Below are positions 35,650 to 45,226 of a stretch of DNA of 64,000 nt, one piece after another. The position numbers were made by a program, and so were the translations under genes. Origin of the DNA: Hominifimenecus microfluidus (GTDB taxonomy: Bacteria; Bacillota; Clostridia; Lachnospirales; Lachnospiraceae); contig JAJEQR010000012.1 in assembly GCA_020687485.1 (NCBI GenBank), forward strand, positions 16,456 through 80,455. The letters are read 5' to 3'. Position 1 is the first letter of the stretch. Each line of letters opens with the position of its first letter. Below the pieces are notes generated by a model, which did not search any database, had not been told where the DNA came from, and saw only the letters and a program-made list of their open reading frames with translations.

Positions 35650-37137
35650 ATGAAAAAATTATCACAGGTACTTCTGGCGGATACCATTTCCCGCCTCCGC
35701 AAAGAGCAGTCCATGACGCAGCAGGAGCTCGCAGAAAAAACAGGGATCAACCGATCCCTGATCTCCCGGATCGAGAAGAAGGACTTCATGCCCTCGATTC
35801 CGCAGCTGGAAGCGCTCGGAGAGGCGCTCGGATTCGAACCCTACGCCATGTTCACGGAAAAGCCGGCAGGCACAGCAGCCATTTCCTCCGTATCGCCGCT
35901 TCGCATTGCTGTCGCCGGTACCGGCTACGTGGGACTTTCAATTGCGACACTTTTAGCACAGCACAACCCTGTTACTGCTGTTGATATTATTCCTGAGAAA
36001 GTGGATATGATCAACCGCCATCAGTCTCCGATTCAGGATGAATACATTGAGAAATACCTGGCGGAGAAGGATCTGAATCTGACAGCTACGCTCGACGGTG
36101 CGGCTGCATACCGGGACGCGGATTTTATCATCATCGCCGCTCCTACCAATTATGACAGTAAGAAGAATTACTTCGATACTTCCGCGGTGGAATCCGTCAT
36201 CGAGCTGGTGCTCTCCGTGAATCCGGATGCCATTATGGTCATCAAATCCACGATCCCGGTCGGCTACACGGAATCGGTCCGCCGGAAGTATCACACGAAG
36301 AACATTATCTTCAGCCCGGAGTTCTTACGGGAATCCAAGGCTCTGTACGACAATCTCTATCCCAGCCGGATTATTGTCTCCACAGACCCAGAGGACGAAG
36401 CGCTGGTAAATGCCTCCCATACCTTTGCAGCGCTGCTGCAGGAAGGCGCGATCAAACAGAACATCGACACGCTCTTCATGGGCTTCACAGAAGCGGAAGC
36501 TGTCAAGCTGTTCGCTAATACTTACCTGGCACTGCGGGTCTCCTACTTTAATGAACTGGATACGTATGCCGAGATGAAGGGGTTAAATACCCGCGATATT
36601 ATCCAGGGCGTCTGCCTTGACCCCCGGATCGGAACCCATTATAACAACCCTTCCTTCGGTTACGGCGGCTACTGCCTGCCAAAAGATACCAAACAGCTGT
36701 TGGCAAACTACAATGATGTCCCCCAGAATATGATGAGTGCCATTGTTGAGAGCAATCGCACAAGAAAAGACTTCATCGCTGACCGCGTGCTGCAGAAAGC
36801 CGGATACTACAGCTATGAGGATGAGAATTCCTACCGCATCGATATGGAGAAGCCTGTGGTTGTCGGCGTATATCGGCTCACCATGAAGAGCAACTCCGAC
36901 AACTTCCGCCAGAGCAGCATCCAGGGCATCATGAAACGCATCAAAGCGAAAGGCGCTACCGTTATTATCTACGAACCTACACTGGAAAGCGGCTCGACGT
37001 TCTTCGGCAGCGAGATCGTCGGAGATCTAGAGGAATTCAAGCGCCGCAGCCAGAGCATCATCGCGAACCGCTACGATTCCTGCCTGGATGATGTGAAAGA
37101 TAAGGTCTATACAAGAGATCTCTTCTGCAGAGATTAG
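35650..37137 (+). CDS. Nucleotide-sugar (UDP-glucose-type) 6-dehydrogenase with an N-terminal XRE helix-turn-helix domain
   Basis: A 495-residue fusion. Residues 1-65 form a Cro/C1-type helix-turn-helix ([20 protein letters not shown], then [20 protein letters not shown] and [10 protein letters not shown]). After a short linker, an NAD-dependent nucleotide-sugar dehydrogenase begins at about residue 85 ([19 protein letters not shown]). It has [23 protein letters not shown], and the catalytic Cys at about residue 342 in [15 protein letters not shown]. The enzyme part would oxidise UDP-glucose or a related sugar to the uronate. The gene diverges from glf and precedes a MATE gene by 29 bases. 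I use the ATG at 35650; a TTG two codons earlier is possible. The fusion is continuous with no frameshift. Confidence 0.93.
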   Translation: MKKLSQVLLADTISRLRKEQSMTQQELAEKTGINRSLISRIEKKDFMPSIPQLEALGEALGFEPYAMFTEKPAGTAAISSVSPLRIAVAGTGYVGLSIATLLAQHNPVTAVDIIPEKVDMINRHQSPIQDEYIEKYLAEKDLNLTATLDGAAAYRDADFIIIAAPTNYDSKKNYFDTSAVESVIELVLSVNPDAIMVIKSTIPVGYTESVRRKYHTKNIIFSPEFLRESKALYDNLYPSRIIVSTDPEDEALVNASHTFAALLQEGAIKQNIDTLFMGFTEAEAVKLFANTYLALRVSYFNELDTYAEMKGLNTRDIIQGVCLDPRIGTHYNNPSFGYGGYCLPKDTKQLLANYNDVPQNMMSAIVESNRTRKDFIADRVLQKAGYYSYEDENSYRIDMEKPVVVGVYRLTMKSNSDNFRQSSIQGIMKRIKAKGATVIIYEPTLESGSTFFGSEIVGDLEEFKRRSQSIIANRYDSCLDDVKDKVYTRDLFCRD

Positions 37138-37166
37138 TTTAGGAAATTGCGAAGGGAACACAGAAA

Positions 37167-38606
37167 ATGAAGAAAGAAATACAAGAAGAAACGAAAACAC
37201 GCTCCACTTCCGGAGGAAAGCCCAAAAACAGCGGAGCAAAGATCGATATGGCCTCCGGAAGCATCCCCCGGCTTCTGGCAAAGCTCGCGATTCCTGCTGT
37301 CATCGCGCAGATCGTAAACCTGCTCTATAATATCGTAGACCGGATCTACATCGGCCATATTCCCGGAGTCGGAGCCTCCGCGCTAACTGGCGTGGGTCTG
37401 TTCACGCCGATTCTGATGCTGATCAACGCCTTTGCCATGATGGCCGGAAGCGGCGGTGCGCCGCGCGCCGCAATCTCCATGGGAAGCAAGGACAACGATA
37501 CCGCTGAGAAGATCATGGGAACCAGTTTCTCGCTGCTCCTTGTCTTCACCGCCATCCTGACCTGCGTATTCTACATACTGGCTCCCCGTCTTCTGCTCCT
37601 GTTCGGCGCAAGCGACATCACACTGCCTTACGCTGTGGATTATTCCAGAATCTATATTCTGGGAAGTGTCTTCGTCCTGATTGTAATGGGTATGAACCTC
37701 TTCATCACGACACAGGGATTCTCGAAGATCAGTATGATGACAACCGTGATCGGAGCTGTAATCAACATCATCCTGGATCCCATCTTCATCTTCGTATTCG
37801 GCATGGGCGTAAAAGGCGCGGCGCTGGCGACTGTCCTAAGTCAGGCAGTCGGAGCGATCTGGATTCTCCGCTTCCTGACCGGACCGAAGACGATTCTGCG
37901 TCTGCGCAAGAAAAATCTGCGCCTGGAGAAACGCTACGTCGTTCCCTGCCTGGCGCTCGGCGTATCCACATTTGTCATGCTCTCCACAGAGAGTCTTCTC
38001 TCAATCAGTTTCACCTCCAGCCTGTCCCGCTACGGCGGAGATCTGGCAGTCGGCGCCATGACGATCATCACGAGCGTCAGTCAGCTCGTCTCCATGCCGC
38101 TGCAGGGCATCTGCCAGGGCGGCCAGCCGATCATCAGTTACAACTTCGGTGCCAGGAATAACAACAGGGTAAAGAAAGCCTTCTTCACGCAATTCGGCGT
38201 CTGTATTACGTTCACGACCATCTGCTGGATTATCCTGCTGCTGGCGCCGCAGATTTTCGCCGGGCTCTTTACCAGCGATCCGAATCTGACCGCATATACT
38301 GTATGGTCTCTGCGCATTTATATGATTGGTATCTTCTCCCTTGGTTTTCAGCTTGCCTGCCAGCAGAGCTTTCTGGCGCTCGGCCAGGCAAAGATCTGCC
38401 TGCTCCTGGCCTGCCTGCGTAAGCTGATCCTCCTGATCCCACTGATCTTTATCCTTCCGCAGTTCTTTGAGAACAAAGTATTCGCCGTACTGGCGGCTGA
38501 GCCGATCAGCGATATTCTGGCAGCTGCGATCACGACGATCACCTTCATGACGCATTTTAACAAGATCCTGCGCACCGGCCCGGCAGCGCAGAGAAACACG
38601 AAATAA
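37167..38606 (+). CDS. MATE family efflux transporter
   Basis: A 479-residue inner-membrane exporter of the MATE (DinF/NorM) family, expected to expel drugs or metabolites using an ion gradient. A charged N-terminus (about 28 residues, Lys/Glu/Thr-rich) precedes 12 hydrophobic segments. The first contains SIPRLLAKLAIPAVIAQIVN then LLYNIVDRIYIGHIPG, the typical MATE opening, and the second half repeats this with VSTFVMLSTESLLSISFTSS. GAAGGGAAC serves as the ribosome site. It lies 29 bases after the HTH-dehydrogenase stop and is probably co-transcribed. Substrate unknown. Confidence 0.93.
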   Translation: MKKEIQEETKTRSTSGGKPKNSGAKIDMASGSIPRLLAKLAIPAVIAQIVNLLYNIVDRIYIGHIPGVGASALTGVGLFTPILMLINAFAMMAGSGGAPRAAISMGSKDNDTAEKIMGTSFSLLLVFTAILTCVFYILAPRLLLLFGASDITLPYAVDYSRIYILGSVFVLIVMGMNLFITTQGFSKISMMTTVIGAVINIILDPIFIFVFGMGVKGAALATVLSQAVGAIWILRFLTGPKTILRLRKKNLRLEKRYVVPCLALGVSTFVMLSTESLLSISFTSSLSRYGGDLAVGAMTIITSVSQLVSMPLQGICQGGQPIISYNFGARNNNRVKKAFFTQFGVCITFTTICWIILLLAPQIFAGLFTSDPNLTAYTVWSLRIYMIGIFSLGFQLACQQSFLALGQAKICLLLACLRKLILLIPLIFILPQFFENKVFAVLAAEPISDILAAAITTITFMTHFNKILRTGPAAQRNTK

Positions 38607-38637
38607 AACCTTTATAATCCGCCGTTTGCCTGCCGCT

Positions 38638-39162
38638 CTATCCCGGCAGGCTCCCCGGAAAAATTTCAGCGGCAAGCGCTTCATAGATTTCTTCCGCAAC
38701 GGCAAGCTTGTACATCAGGCGATTCGTCTGAGGCGCAAGCTCCCGGTAAAAAGATTCCGTCCCCATCTTCGTGCTGACAGCAAAATAGACCTGTCCCGGC
38801 ACGGAGGCGTCCGGATTTGCCGGATCGATATTCCCCATAGTTCCTGTCACACCGACTCCGATATCGGCTTTGTATGATTTCCGGCAGACCTCCGCCATCG
38901 CAGCGGCAGTCTCCTTCGAATATACAGTATACGTGTCAATGACGTCCGCCGGAACCCCCTGTTGAATCTTTGCCTCGTTGCAGTAAGTAACAAAAGCTCC
39001 TTTTAATACGGCAGAGGAGCCTTCCGTATCCGTGATCAGAGAAGCGATCTGTCCGGCAGTCGCGCTCTCCATCGTTGTAATCGTAAGCTTCTGTTCGATC
39101 AGCCACAGTGTAAGCGCGCGGTAATGCGCACGTATCTCCGATTCCCGGTATTCCTTCTTCAT
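38638..39162 (-). CDS. CinA C-terminal-domain protein (PncC-like nicotinamide-nucleotide amidase)
   Basis: A 174-residue stand-alone CinA C-terminal domain. Family members deamidate NMN to nicotinate mononucleotide in pyridine-nucleotide recycling. The active-site segment is LTITTMESATAGQIASLITD (around residue 30), followed by GAFVTYCNEAKIQQ with the conserved Tyr, and VGVTGTMGNIDPANP. The family normally shows VTGxAGP; here VTGTMGN departs slightly. AGGAGG precedes the ATG. It converges with the upstream MATE gene and has no obvious operon partner. Confidence 0.85.
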   Translation of the reverse strand: MKKEYRESEIRAHYRALTLWLIEQKLTITTMESATAGQIASLITDTEGSSAVLKGAFVTYCNEAKIQQGVPADVIDTYTVYSKETAAAMAEVCRKSYKADIGVGVTGTMGNIDPANPDASVPGQVYFAVSTKMGTESFYRELAPQTNRLMYKLAVAEEIYEALAAEIFPGSLPG

Positions 39163-39314
39163 ATCAGCGTCCTCCTGTTAGTTCTCCTATTTTCAGAACA
39201 TGTAACAATTCCTGTTTTTTTCTTTCCGTCCTTTATCCATATCATACCACAATTAACGTTCCGATCCCACGGAATCTCATTTTCTTTTTCCACTTTTTTA
39301 ATAATCTCTTTTTC

Positions 39315-39343
39315 TTGCCATTCGTTTTCGGATGTGCTAAGAT
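39315..39343 (+). promoter_or_regulatory. Promoter for the second MATE gene
   Basis: TTGCCA (39315-39320) and TAAGAT (39338-39343) with 17-base spacing, about 55 bases before the ATG at 39399. Weaker than the other promoters listed. Confidence 0.5.
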
Positions 39344-39398
39344 ATGTTTCGCTTCGGAATTTGAAAGTCAGAAGAAGCCGGAAAGGATGAGATTTTTT

Positions 39399-40751
39399 AT
39401 GGAAAAAGATATGACCAAAGGCCATCCGCTGGCCGTGATCTTAAAATTTACACTTCCGCTGCTGATCGGTAATGTATTCCAGCAGCTCTATAACATGGCG
39501 GATACGATCATCGTTGGACGCTGCGTCAGCGCGGACGCACTGGCAGCCGTCGGCTCCACCGGAACTATCATGTTCCTGATTGTAGGATTTGCGCAGGGCA
39601 TCACTGCCGGATTTACCATACTGACTTCACAGAGATTCGGAGCCAGAGATACCGACGGTGTAAAGAGAAGCGTTGCCAATGGTATCCTCCTCTCCGTGAT
39701 CTGCACGATCATCCTGACAGGCGTCAGTCTCCTGTGTATGCGCCCGCTATTAAAGCTGATGAATACTCCTGACAATATCTTCGATGACGCGTACAGCTAC
39801 ATCATGATTATCAGCGGCGGCCTTGTCACCACTGTCTTCTACAACCTGTTCTCCTCGTACCTGCGCGCCGTTGGCAATAGTCAGATCCCTCTGGTATTCC
39901 TGGTGTTCTCCGCTGTACTGAACGTCATCCTGGATCTCGTGTTTATCGCGACCTTCCACATGGGTGTATCCGGCGCAGGTTATGCGACGATTCTTTCTCA
40001 GGGGATCTCCGCCGTGCTCTGCCTGATTTACATCTATCTGCGCATGCCGGCGCTGCGCCCGGAGAAGAGTCACTGGAAGCTTCGCGCAAAAGAAAGCCGT
40101 CAGCAGATGACCATGGGAATCCCTATGGCACTGCAGTTTGCAATTACCGCCTCCGGAACCATGATCATGCAGGCAGCGATCAACATCTTCGGTTCTGACG
40201 CGGTAGCTGCCTTTACTGCTGCCAGCAAGCTGCAGAACCTTGTCATGCAGGGAATGATCGCCATGGGACAGACGATGGCCACCTACAGCGGGCAGAACTT
40301 CGGAAAGGGCGATCTTGCCCGCATCCGCAAGGGCGTGCGCGCTTCGCTCTCTGCCTCCGCTGTCTATGCCGTCGCTGTCGCGCTTCTGGTATGGATACTG
40401 CTGAAACCCTGTCTGGGACTGTTCTTCACTGCGGACGTCGATATGAGTGTCATGATGCCATGGGCGGAGACCTACATTCATATCTGCGCCATCTTCTACA
40501 TTCCGCTTAGTACGATCTTCGTATTCCGGAATACTATGCAGGGATGCGGCTACGGCTTCCTTCCTATGATGGGCGGTGTATCCGAGCTCGCCGCCCGTAT
40601 GATCGTCGCATTCATCGCGATGTCAACCGTCAGCTACCCACTGGCATGCTTCTGCGATCCGGCCGCCTGGATCGCCGCCGGGCTCTTCACCGGCATCTCC
40701 TATATTTTTGTCTCCAAAGATATCGCAAAAAAGCTTGCCCCCGCATCCTAG
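39399..40751 (+). CDS. MATE family efflux transporter (second)
   Basis: A 450-residue MATE exporter only distantly similar to the one at 37167. It starts MEKDMTKGHPLAVILKFTLP, followed by LLIGNVFQQLYNMADTIIVG, the classic first-helix motif, and GFAQGITAGFTILTSQRFGA. It has 12 hydrophobic segments; the second half begins near QQMTMGIPMALQFAITASGT. The start at 39399 follows AGGATGAG; upstream in-frame codons overlap the promoter. The 3' end lies inside the terminator hairpin, so the last residues (IAKKLAPAS) are encoded by its left arm. Confidence 0.93.
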   Translation: MEKDMTKGHPLAVILKFTLPLLIGNVFQQLYNMADTIIVGRCVSADALAAVGSTGTIMFLIVGFAQGITAGFTILTSQRFGARDTDGVKRSVANGILLSVICTIILTGVSLLCMRPLLKLMNTPDNIFDDAYSYIMIISGGLVTTVFYNLFSSYLRAVGNSQIPLVFLVFSAVLNVILDLVFIATFHMGVSGAGYATILSQGISAVLCLIYIYLRMPALRPEKSHWKLRAKESRQQMTMGIPMALQFAITASGTMIMQAAINIFGSDAVAAFTAASKLQNLVMQGMIAMGQTMATYSGQNFGKGDLARIRKGVRASLSASAVYAVAVALLVWILLKPCLGLFFTADVDMSVMMPWAETYIHICAIFYIPLSTIFVFRNTMQGCGYGFLPMMGGVSELAARMIVAFIAMSTVSYPLACFCDPAAWIAAGLFTGISYIFVSKDIAKKLAPAS

Positions 40752-40766
40752 GGAGCAAGCTTTTTC
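40727..40766. terminator. Bidirectional terminator between the MATE gene and leuS
   Basis: AAAAAAGCTTGC and GCAAGCTTTTT arms around a 14-base loop, with T runs on both strands. It can end the plus-strand MATE transcript and the minus-strand leuS transcript. Confidence 0.88.
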
Positions 40767-40841
40767 TTTAAAACGTCCGCCAGCTGCCTACGCAGCTCCG
40801 GAATATTCGCCGGTTTTGCAATATGCCTTTTATCCAGCGCG
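40748..40841 (-). pseudogene. C-terminal scrap of a response-regulator receiver domain
   Basis: Directly after the leuS stop codon, in another frame, the minus strand reads FALDKRHIAKPANIPELRRQ then LADVLKKKLAP and a TAG stop. HIAKP followed by IPELxxxL is the typical end of a receiver domain (the conserved Lys-Pro after beta-5). No start or upstream part exists; leuS occupies that position. I take it as the tail of a deleted gene whose terminator remains. The stretch is short, so chance resemblance is possible. Confidence 0.4.
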
Positions 40842-40844
40842 AAA

Positions 40845-43247
40845 TTATTTTACCACAAAGTTCAGAATCTTGTTCGGAACATAGATTTCTTTCACAATGT
40901 TCTTACCATCCAGCAGAGAAGCAATACGGCTGTCCTCCTTCGCAATGGAGAGAACTGTATTCTTATCACTTCCGTTCGGATAAGAGATTGTCGCTCTTAC
41001 CTTACCATTAATCTGAACACCGATCTCCGCGGTCGCCTCTACGGTCTTCGCTTCCTCATATTTCGGCCACTCGCTTAAGGACAGATAGCCCTCACCGCCG
41101 ATCTGCTCCCAGATCTCTTCGCACATATGCGGAGCAAACGGGCACAGCAGCTTGATGATGATAATCAAATCATCGCGGGTAATCTTCTTCACAGTGTACA
41201 GGTCATTGATCAGAGTCATCAGCGCGGCAATCGCCGTGTTGAATTTCATCGCTTCAATATCTGCGCTTACCTTCTTAATCGTCTGATGGATCTTTGTCTC
41301 CATCTCCTGGCTGGCCGGTTCCTCCGTAAGGAAGTCTGTCAGACCTGCCACACGCTCCAGGAAACGCTTGCAACCCTTTACAGAACTGTCATTCCAGGGA
41401 GCCGCTGCCGCGTAGTCACCCATGAACAGGACATAAGTACGCAGAGCGTCCGCACCGTACTCCTCTACGATATCCAGCGGATCTACTACATTGCCCTTGG
41501 ACTTGCTCATCTTATCGCCGTCCGGGCCAAGGATCAGACCCTGAATGGAACGCTTCGCATAAGGCTCCGGCGTGTTCACTACACCGATGTCGTACAGGAA
41601 ATGATGCCAGAAACGGGAGTAGATCATATGTCTGGTGACATGCTCCATACCACCGTTGTACCAGTCTACCGGCATCCAGTATTCCATCTTCTTGCGATCA
41701 ACCAGTTCCTTGTCATTGTGAGGATCAATATAGCGCAGATAATACCAGGAAGATCCTGCCCACTGAGGCATGGTATCTGTCTCACGTTTCGCGTCGCCAC
41801 CGCACTTCGGGCACTTGCAGTTCACGAATTCCGGAATCTTAGCCAGAGGAGACTCACCGTCCTCGCCGGGCTCGAACTCCTTCAGATTCGGCAGGCGCAG
41901 CGGCAGTTCATCGTAAGGAACAGCTACATCGCCGCAGCAGGGGCAGTGAACGATCGGGATCGGCTCGCCCCAGTAACGCTGACGATTGAACGCCCAGTCC
42001 TTCATCTTGTACTGTACACCGGCCTTACCGATGCCCTTCTTCTCCAGTTCTTCCAGCATACGGGCGATGGATTCCTTCTTGTTGGTATATCCGTTCAGGA
42101 ACTCGGAGTTCACCATCTCACCGTCACCGGTGTAAGCTTCCTTCGTGATATCACCACCCTTGATAACTTCGATGATATCAATGCCGAATTCCTTTGCGAA
42201 GTCATAGTCACGCTGATCATGTGCCGGTACTGCCATAATTGCTCCGGTACCATAACCCATCATTACATAGTCCGCAATGTAGATCGGAATCTTCTTGCCG
42301 TTTACCGGATTAATAGCTTCCAGACCATCGATGCAGACACCGGTCTTCTCCTTTACCAGCTGTGTACGCTCGAACTCTGTCTTCTTCGCGCACTCCTTGC
42401 GGTATGCCTCGATAGCATCAAAATTCTTTACGCGATCCTTGTACTGATCAATCAGCGGATGCTCCGGAGCGATAACCATGAAGGTAACGCCGAACAGAGT
42501 ATCGCAGCGGGTCGTGTAGATGCGCAGCTTCTCATCGATGCCGTCAACTGAGAAATCTACAAATGCACCCGTGGACTTGCCGATCCACTTCTCCTGCTGT
42601 GCCTTTACATTTGCCGGATAATCTACATCCTTCAGGCCTTCCAGCAGCTTATCCGCATACTCTGTAATACGCAGATACCATACATCCTTGGATTTCTGAA
42701 TTACGTCACTGTGGCAGATATCGCACTTGCCGCCCTGGCTGTCCTCATTGGAAAGAACAACCTTACAGCTCGGACAATAGTTTACCAGAGTCTTGTCACG
42801 GAATACCAGTCCATGCTCGAACATCTTCAGGAAGATCCACTGAGTCCACTTGTAGAAGCCTTCCTCCGTGGTGTCGATTACACGGCTCCAGTCGAAGGAG
42901 AAGCCGACCTTCTTCAGCTGTTTCGTAAACTTGGCAATATTCTCATCCGTAATCTGACGGGGATGCTTTCCCGTCTTGATCGCATAGTTCTCGGTAGGCA
43001 GGCCATAAGCATCGAAACCGATGGGGAACAGGACATTATAGCCCTCCATCCGTCTCTTTCTGGAGATAACCTCCAGGCTGGAGTAGGCCTTGATATGACC
43101 TACGTGCATACCTGCGCCGCTGGGATAAGGGAATTCGATCAGTCCGTAGAACTTGGGCTTCGTGCTGTAATCTTCCGCACGGAAGATCTGATCCTCTTCC
43201 CATTTCATCTGCCACTTGGGCTCGATGCGTTTGAAATCGTGTTTCAT
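40845..43247 (-). CDS. leuS: Leucyl-tRNA synthetase
   Basis: An 800-residue class I synthetase charging tRNA-Leu. It starts MKHDFKRIEPKWQMKWEEDQ. The HIGH motif appears as PYPSGAGMHVGHIKAYS and KMSKS as KMSKSKGNVVDP, with the CP1 editing domain between (including GTGAIMAVPAHDQRDYDFAK). The C-terminal anticodon-binding domain ends VPNKILNFVVK. The start at 43247 follows GGAGG by seven bases; MIM two codons earlier would be too close to that site. A strong promoter and a tandem 13-base repeat lie upstream. There is no T-box signature. Confidence 0.98.
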   Translation of the reverse strand: MKHDFKRIEPKWQMKWEEDQIFRAEDYSTKPKFYGLIEFPYPSGAGMHVGHIKAYSSLEVISRKRRMEGYNVLFPIGFDAYGLPTENYAIKTGKHPRQITDENIAKFTKQLKKVGFSFDWSRVIDTTEEGFYKWTQWIFLKMFEHGLVFRDKTLVNYCPSCKVVLSNEDSQGGKCDICHSDVIQKSKDVWYLRITEYADKLLEGLKDVDYPANVKAQQEKWIGKSTGAFVDFSVDGIDEKLRIYTTRCDTLFGVTFMVIAPEHPLIDQYKDRVKNFDAIEAYRKECAKKTEFERTQLVKEKTGVCIDGLEAINPVNGKKIPIYIADYVMMGYGTGAIMAVPAHDQRDYDFAKEFGIDIIEVIKGGDITKEAYTGDGEMVNSEFLNGYTNKKESIARMLEELEKKGIGKAGVQYKMKDWAFNRQRYWGEPIPIVHCPCCGDVAVPYDELPLRLPNLKEFEPGEDGESPLAKIPEFVNCKCPKCGGDAKRETDTMPQWAGSSWYYLRYIDPHNDKELVDRKKMEYWMPVDWYNGGMEHVTRHMIYSRFWHHFLYDIGVVNTPEPYAKRSIQGLILGPDGDKMSKSKGNVVDPLDIVEEYGADALRTYVLFMGDYAAAAPWNDSSVKGCKRFLERVAGLTDFLTEEPASQEMETKIHQTIKKVSADIEAMKFNTAIAALMTLINDLYTVKKITRDDLIIIIKLLCPFAPHMCEEIWEQIGGEGYLSLSEWPKYEEAKTVEATAEIGVQINGKVRATISYPNGSDKNTVLSIAKEDSRIASLLDGKNIVKEIYVPNKILNFVVK

Positions 43248-43259
43248 AATCATTCCTCC

Positions 43260-43285
43260 ATTTGAATGAATCATTTGAATGAATC
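43260..43285 (-). repeat. Perfect tandem 13-base repeat in the leuS leader
   Basis: Two adjacent identical copies of GATTCATTCAAAT (minus strand) end immediately before the GGAGG ribosome site of leuS. A small GCGCAG/CTGCG hairpin lies next to them (43285-43299). Confidence 0.8.
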
Positions 43286-43316
43286 GCAGTCTCCTGCGCA
43301 ATATTCCTAATATGTC

Positions 43317-43345
43317 ATTTTAGTTCAATTATCAATGTTTGTCAA
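43317..43345 (-). promoter_or_regulatory. Strong promoter for leuS
   Basis: TTGACA (43345-43340) and TAAAAT (43322-43317) on the minus strand with 17-base spacing, about 70 bases before the leuS ATG. Confidence 0.85.
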
Positions 43346-43401
43346 TGACCGGAACGTCAGATCTTCACTTGTCTTTCTCCGATCGCAGACTTCTTTCCAC
43401 C

Positions 43402-43442
43402 AAAAACGGCCGCCAGCGAAATCTGAAGATCCGCCGGCGGCC
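43402..43442 (-). terminator. Terminator of the hydrogenase operon
   Basis: GGCCGCC and GGCGGCC arms around a 21-base loop containing a short inner hairpin (GATCTTCAGATT), followed on the minus strand by GTTTTT. It lies 65 bases after the hydA stop codon. Confidence 0.8.
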
Positions 43443-43506
43443 AACTTCTGTTATTGCGATGCTGTTTCTGCTATTGTATCCGCTTCACAAGCCTTACAAT
43501 CCGTAA

Positions 43507-45210
43507 TTATTTCTCCTGTCCTTTATAGTGAACATGAAGAAGCTCATGCGTGCGGTTCTTCAGCAGATCATCGTAGAGATCCATCACCAGAGGGTTCTCT
43601 TCGCTTCGCTTCAGCTGACTGGACTTATCCAGTTTGTAGAGTCCTTCGCCGCGCATCCGCTTCTCCTTGCGGCGTGCGAACGGCTGACCGGCTCCGGCGA
43701 CACATCCGCCGGGGCACGCCATTACTTCCACGAAATCAAAATGCTCTTCCCCGCTCTCGATCTTGCGGATCAGCGCTTCCGCGTTCGCCAGACCGCTGAC
43801 AACCGCGATCCGCAGGTTCAGTCCGCCTTCATCCACTTCACAGATCTTTACGCCATCCATCCCGCGGAAGCCCATGAACTCGATATCCTTCAGCGCCTTC
43901 GGAGACTTATCCGCTACTACACGACGGACAGCAGCCTCTGTTACACCGCCGGTAACACCAAAAATCTCACCGGCACCGGAATGAAGCGCGAAGGGCATAT
44001 CCGTAGACTCACCTTCGATTCGGTCGAAGAGAATACCAATCTCTTTGATCATAGAGATCAGTTCCAGAGTCGTAAGCACATAATCCACATAAGGAACATT
44101 ATTCTTCTTGAACTCTTCCCGGGACACTTCATATTTCTTGGCCGTACAGGGCATAATTGCTACTGATACGGTCTCCTTATGCTCCTTCTTGTCCATTGGC
44201 GCGTAGTAGGTCTTCAGAACCGCTCCCAGCATCTGCATGGGGGACTTGCAGGTAGAAATATAGGGCATCAGCTCCGGATGCTTTGTCTCTGCATAACGAA
44301 CCCAGCCGGGACAGCAGGACGTAAAGAGAGGCATGCTGCGATCGCCGCTCTCCAGCTTCTCCACCAGTTCCGCTGCTTCTTCCATAATCGTAAGATCCGC
44401 GCCCACGGAAGTATCAAATACATAATCGAAGCCAAGGCGGCGCAGCGCTGCAACGGTCTTACCAAGTGTATTCTCGCCAGGTTCAAAACCGAATTCCTCA
44501 CCGATTGCCACACGAACGGCCGGAGCGATCTGAACGACAACCCGCTTATTCGGATCGTACAGTGCCTTCCATACCTCCGATTGGTCGTTCTTAATCGTGA
44601 TCGCGCCGGTCGGACATACCGCCGCGCACTGGCCGCAGTTCACACAGTCCGTATCCGCGATGTCCTTATTGAACGCCGTGGCGATCATCATCTGAGAACC
44701 TCTGTGCGCAAAATCGATCACACCGACATTCTGTACCTCATGGCACATACGCACACAGTCGCCGCAGAGTATACATTTGCTGGAATCTCTCACGATCGCC
44801 TTTGAGGAGGTATCGTAGATCCGGTTGTTATTATTATTCGGGAAACGAACCTCCGTAATGCCAAAACGATGCGCCAGCTCCTGCAGACGGCAGCTTCCGT
44901 TCTTCTCACAGACGGTACAGTCTCTGCAATGGGAAGCCAGCAGCAGCTCCAGAATCATCTTGCGATGCTTGTGAAGCTTCGGCGTATTCGTATAAATTAC
45001 GGCGCGATCCTTCGGCGGCGTCGAGCAGGACGTCAGGATATGCCCCTTCTCATCCTCCACCACACACATCCGGCAGGCGCCGTAAGTGGAAAGATCCGAA
45101 TAGTAACAGAAAGTAGGCAGGATAATACCGGCTTTCAGGATGACAGCCAGCATGGTCTTCTCATTCGTAAATTCGACGCGGTTTCCGTCGATCATCATAT
45201 ATTTTTCCAT
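43507..45210 (-). CDS. hydA: [FeFe] hydrogenase catalytic subunit of an NADH-linked trimeric enzyme
   Basis: A 567-residue catalytic subunit of the HydABC/HndABCD class, reversibly making H2 from electrons of NADH and ferredoxin in the cytoplasm. An N-terminal 2Fe-2S domain has TFCYYSDLSTYGACRMCVVE. A His-Cys 4Fe-4S site follows (HCRDCTVCEKNGSC), then two ferredoxin clusters (CILCGDCVRMC and CVNCGQCAAVCP). The H-cluster domain has L1 TSCCPGW, L2 MPCTAKKYE and L3 VMACPGGCVAGAGQP. L3 usually reads GCxxGGGQP, so one glycine is alanine here. The start at 45210 follows AAGGATGTG. It is the last gene of the hydC-hydB-hydA operon. Confidence 0.95.
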   Translation of the reverse strand: MEKYMMIDGNRVEFTNEKTMLAVILKAGIILPTFCYYSDLSTYGACRMCVVEDEKGHILTSCSTPPKDRAVIYTNTPKLHKHRKMILELLLASHCRDCTVCEKNGSCRLQELAHRFGITEVRFPNNNNNRIYDTSSKAIVRDSSKCILCGDCVRMCHEVQNVGVIDFAHRGSQMMIATAFNKDIADTDCVNCGQCAAVCPTGAITIKNDQSEVWKALYDPNKRVVVQIAPAVRVAIGEEFGFEPGENTLGKTVAALRRLGFDYVFDTSVGADLTIMEEAAELVEKLESGDRSMPLFTSCCPGWVRYAETKHPELMPYISTCKSPMQMLGAVLKTYYAPMDKKEHKETVSVAIMPCTAKKYEVSREEFKKNNVPYVDYVLTTLELISMIKEIGILFDRIEGESTDMPFALHSGAGEIFGVTGGVTEAAVRRVVADKSPKALKDIEFMGFRGMDGVKICEVDEGGLNLRIAVVSGLANAEALIRKIESGEEHFDFVEVMACPGGCVAGAGQPFARRKEKRMRGEGLYKLDKSSQLKRSEENPLVMDLYDDLLKNRTHELLHVHYKGQEK

Positions 45211-45226
45211 GTGTCTCACATCCTTT

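Noticed and set aside
41127..42551. A 474-codon plus-strand frame opposite leuS
   Set aside because: Antisense shadow of leuS with no ribosome site.
43248..43345. T-box riboswitch before leuS (and likewise before alaS)
   Set aside because: The antiterminator core TGGNACCGCG and a specifier loop are missing in both leaders, and the leuS leader is too short.
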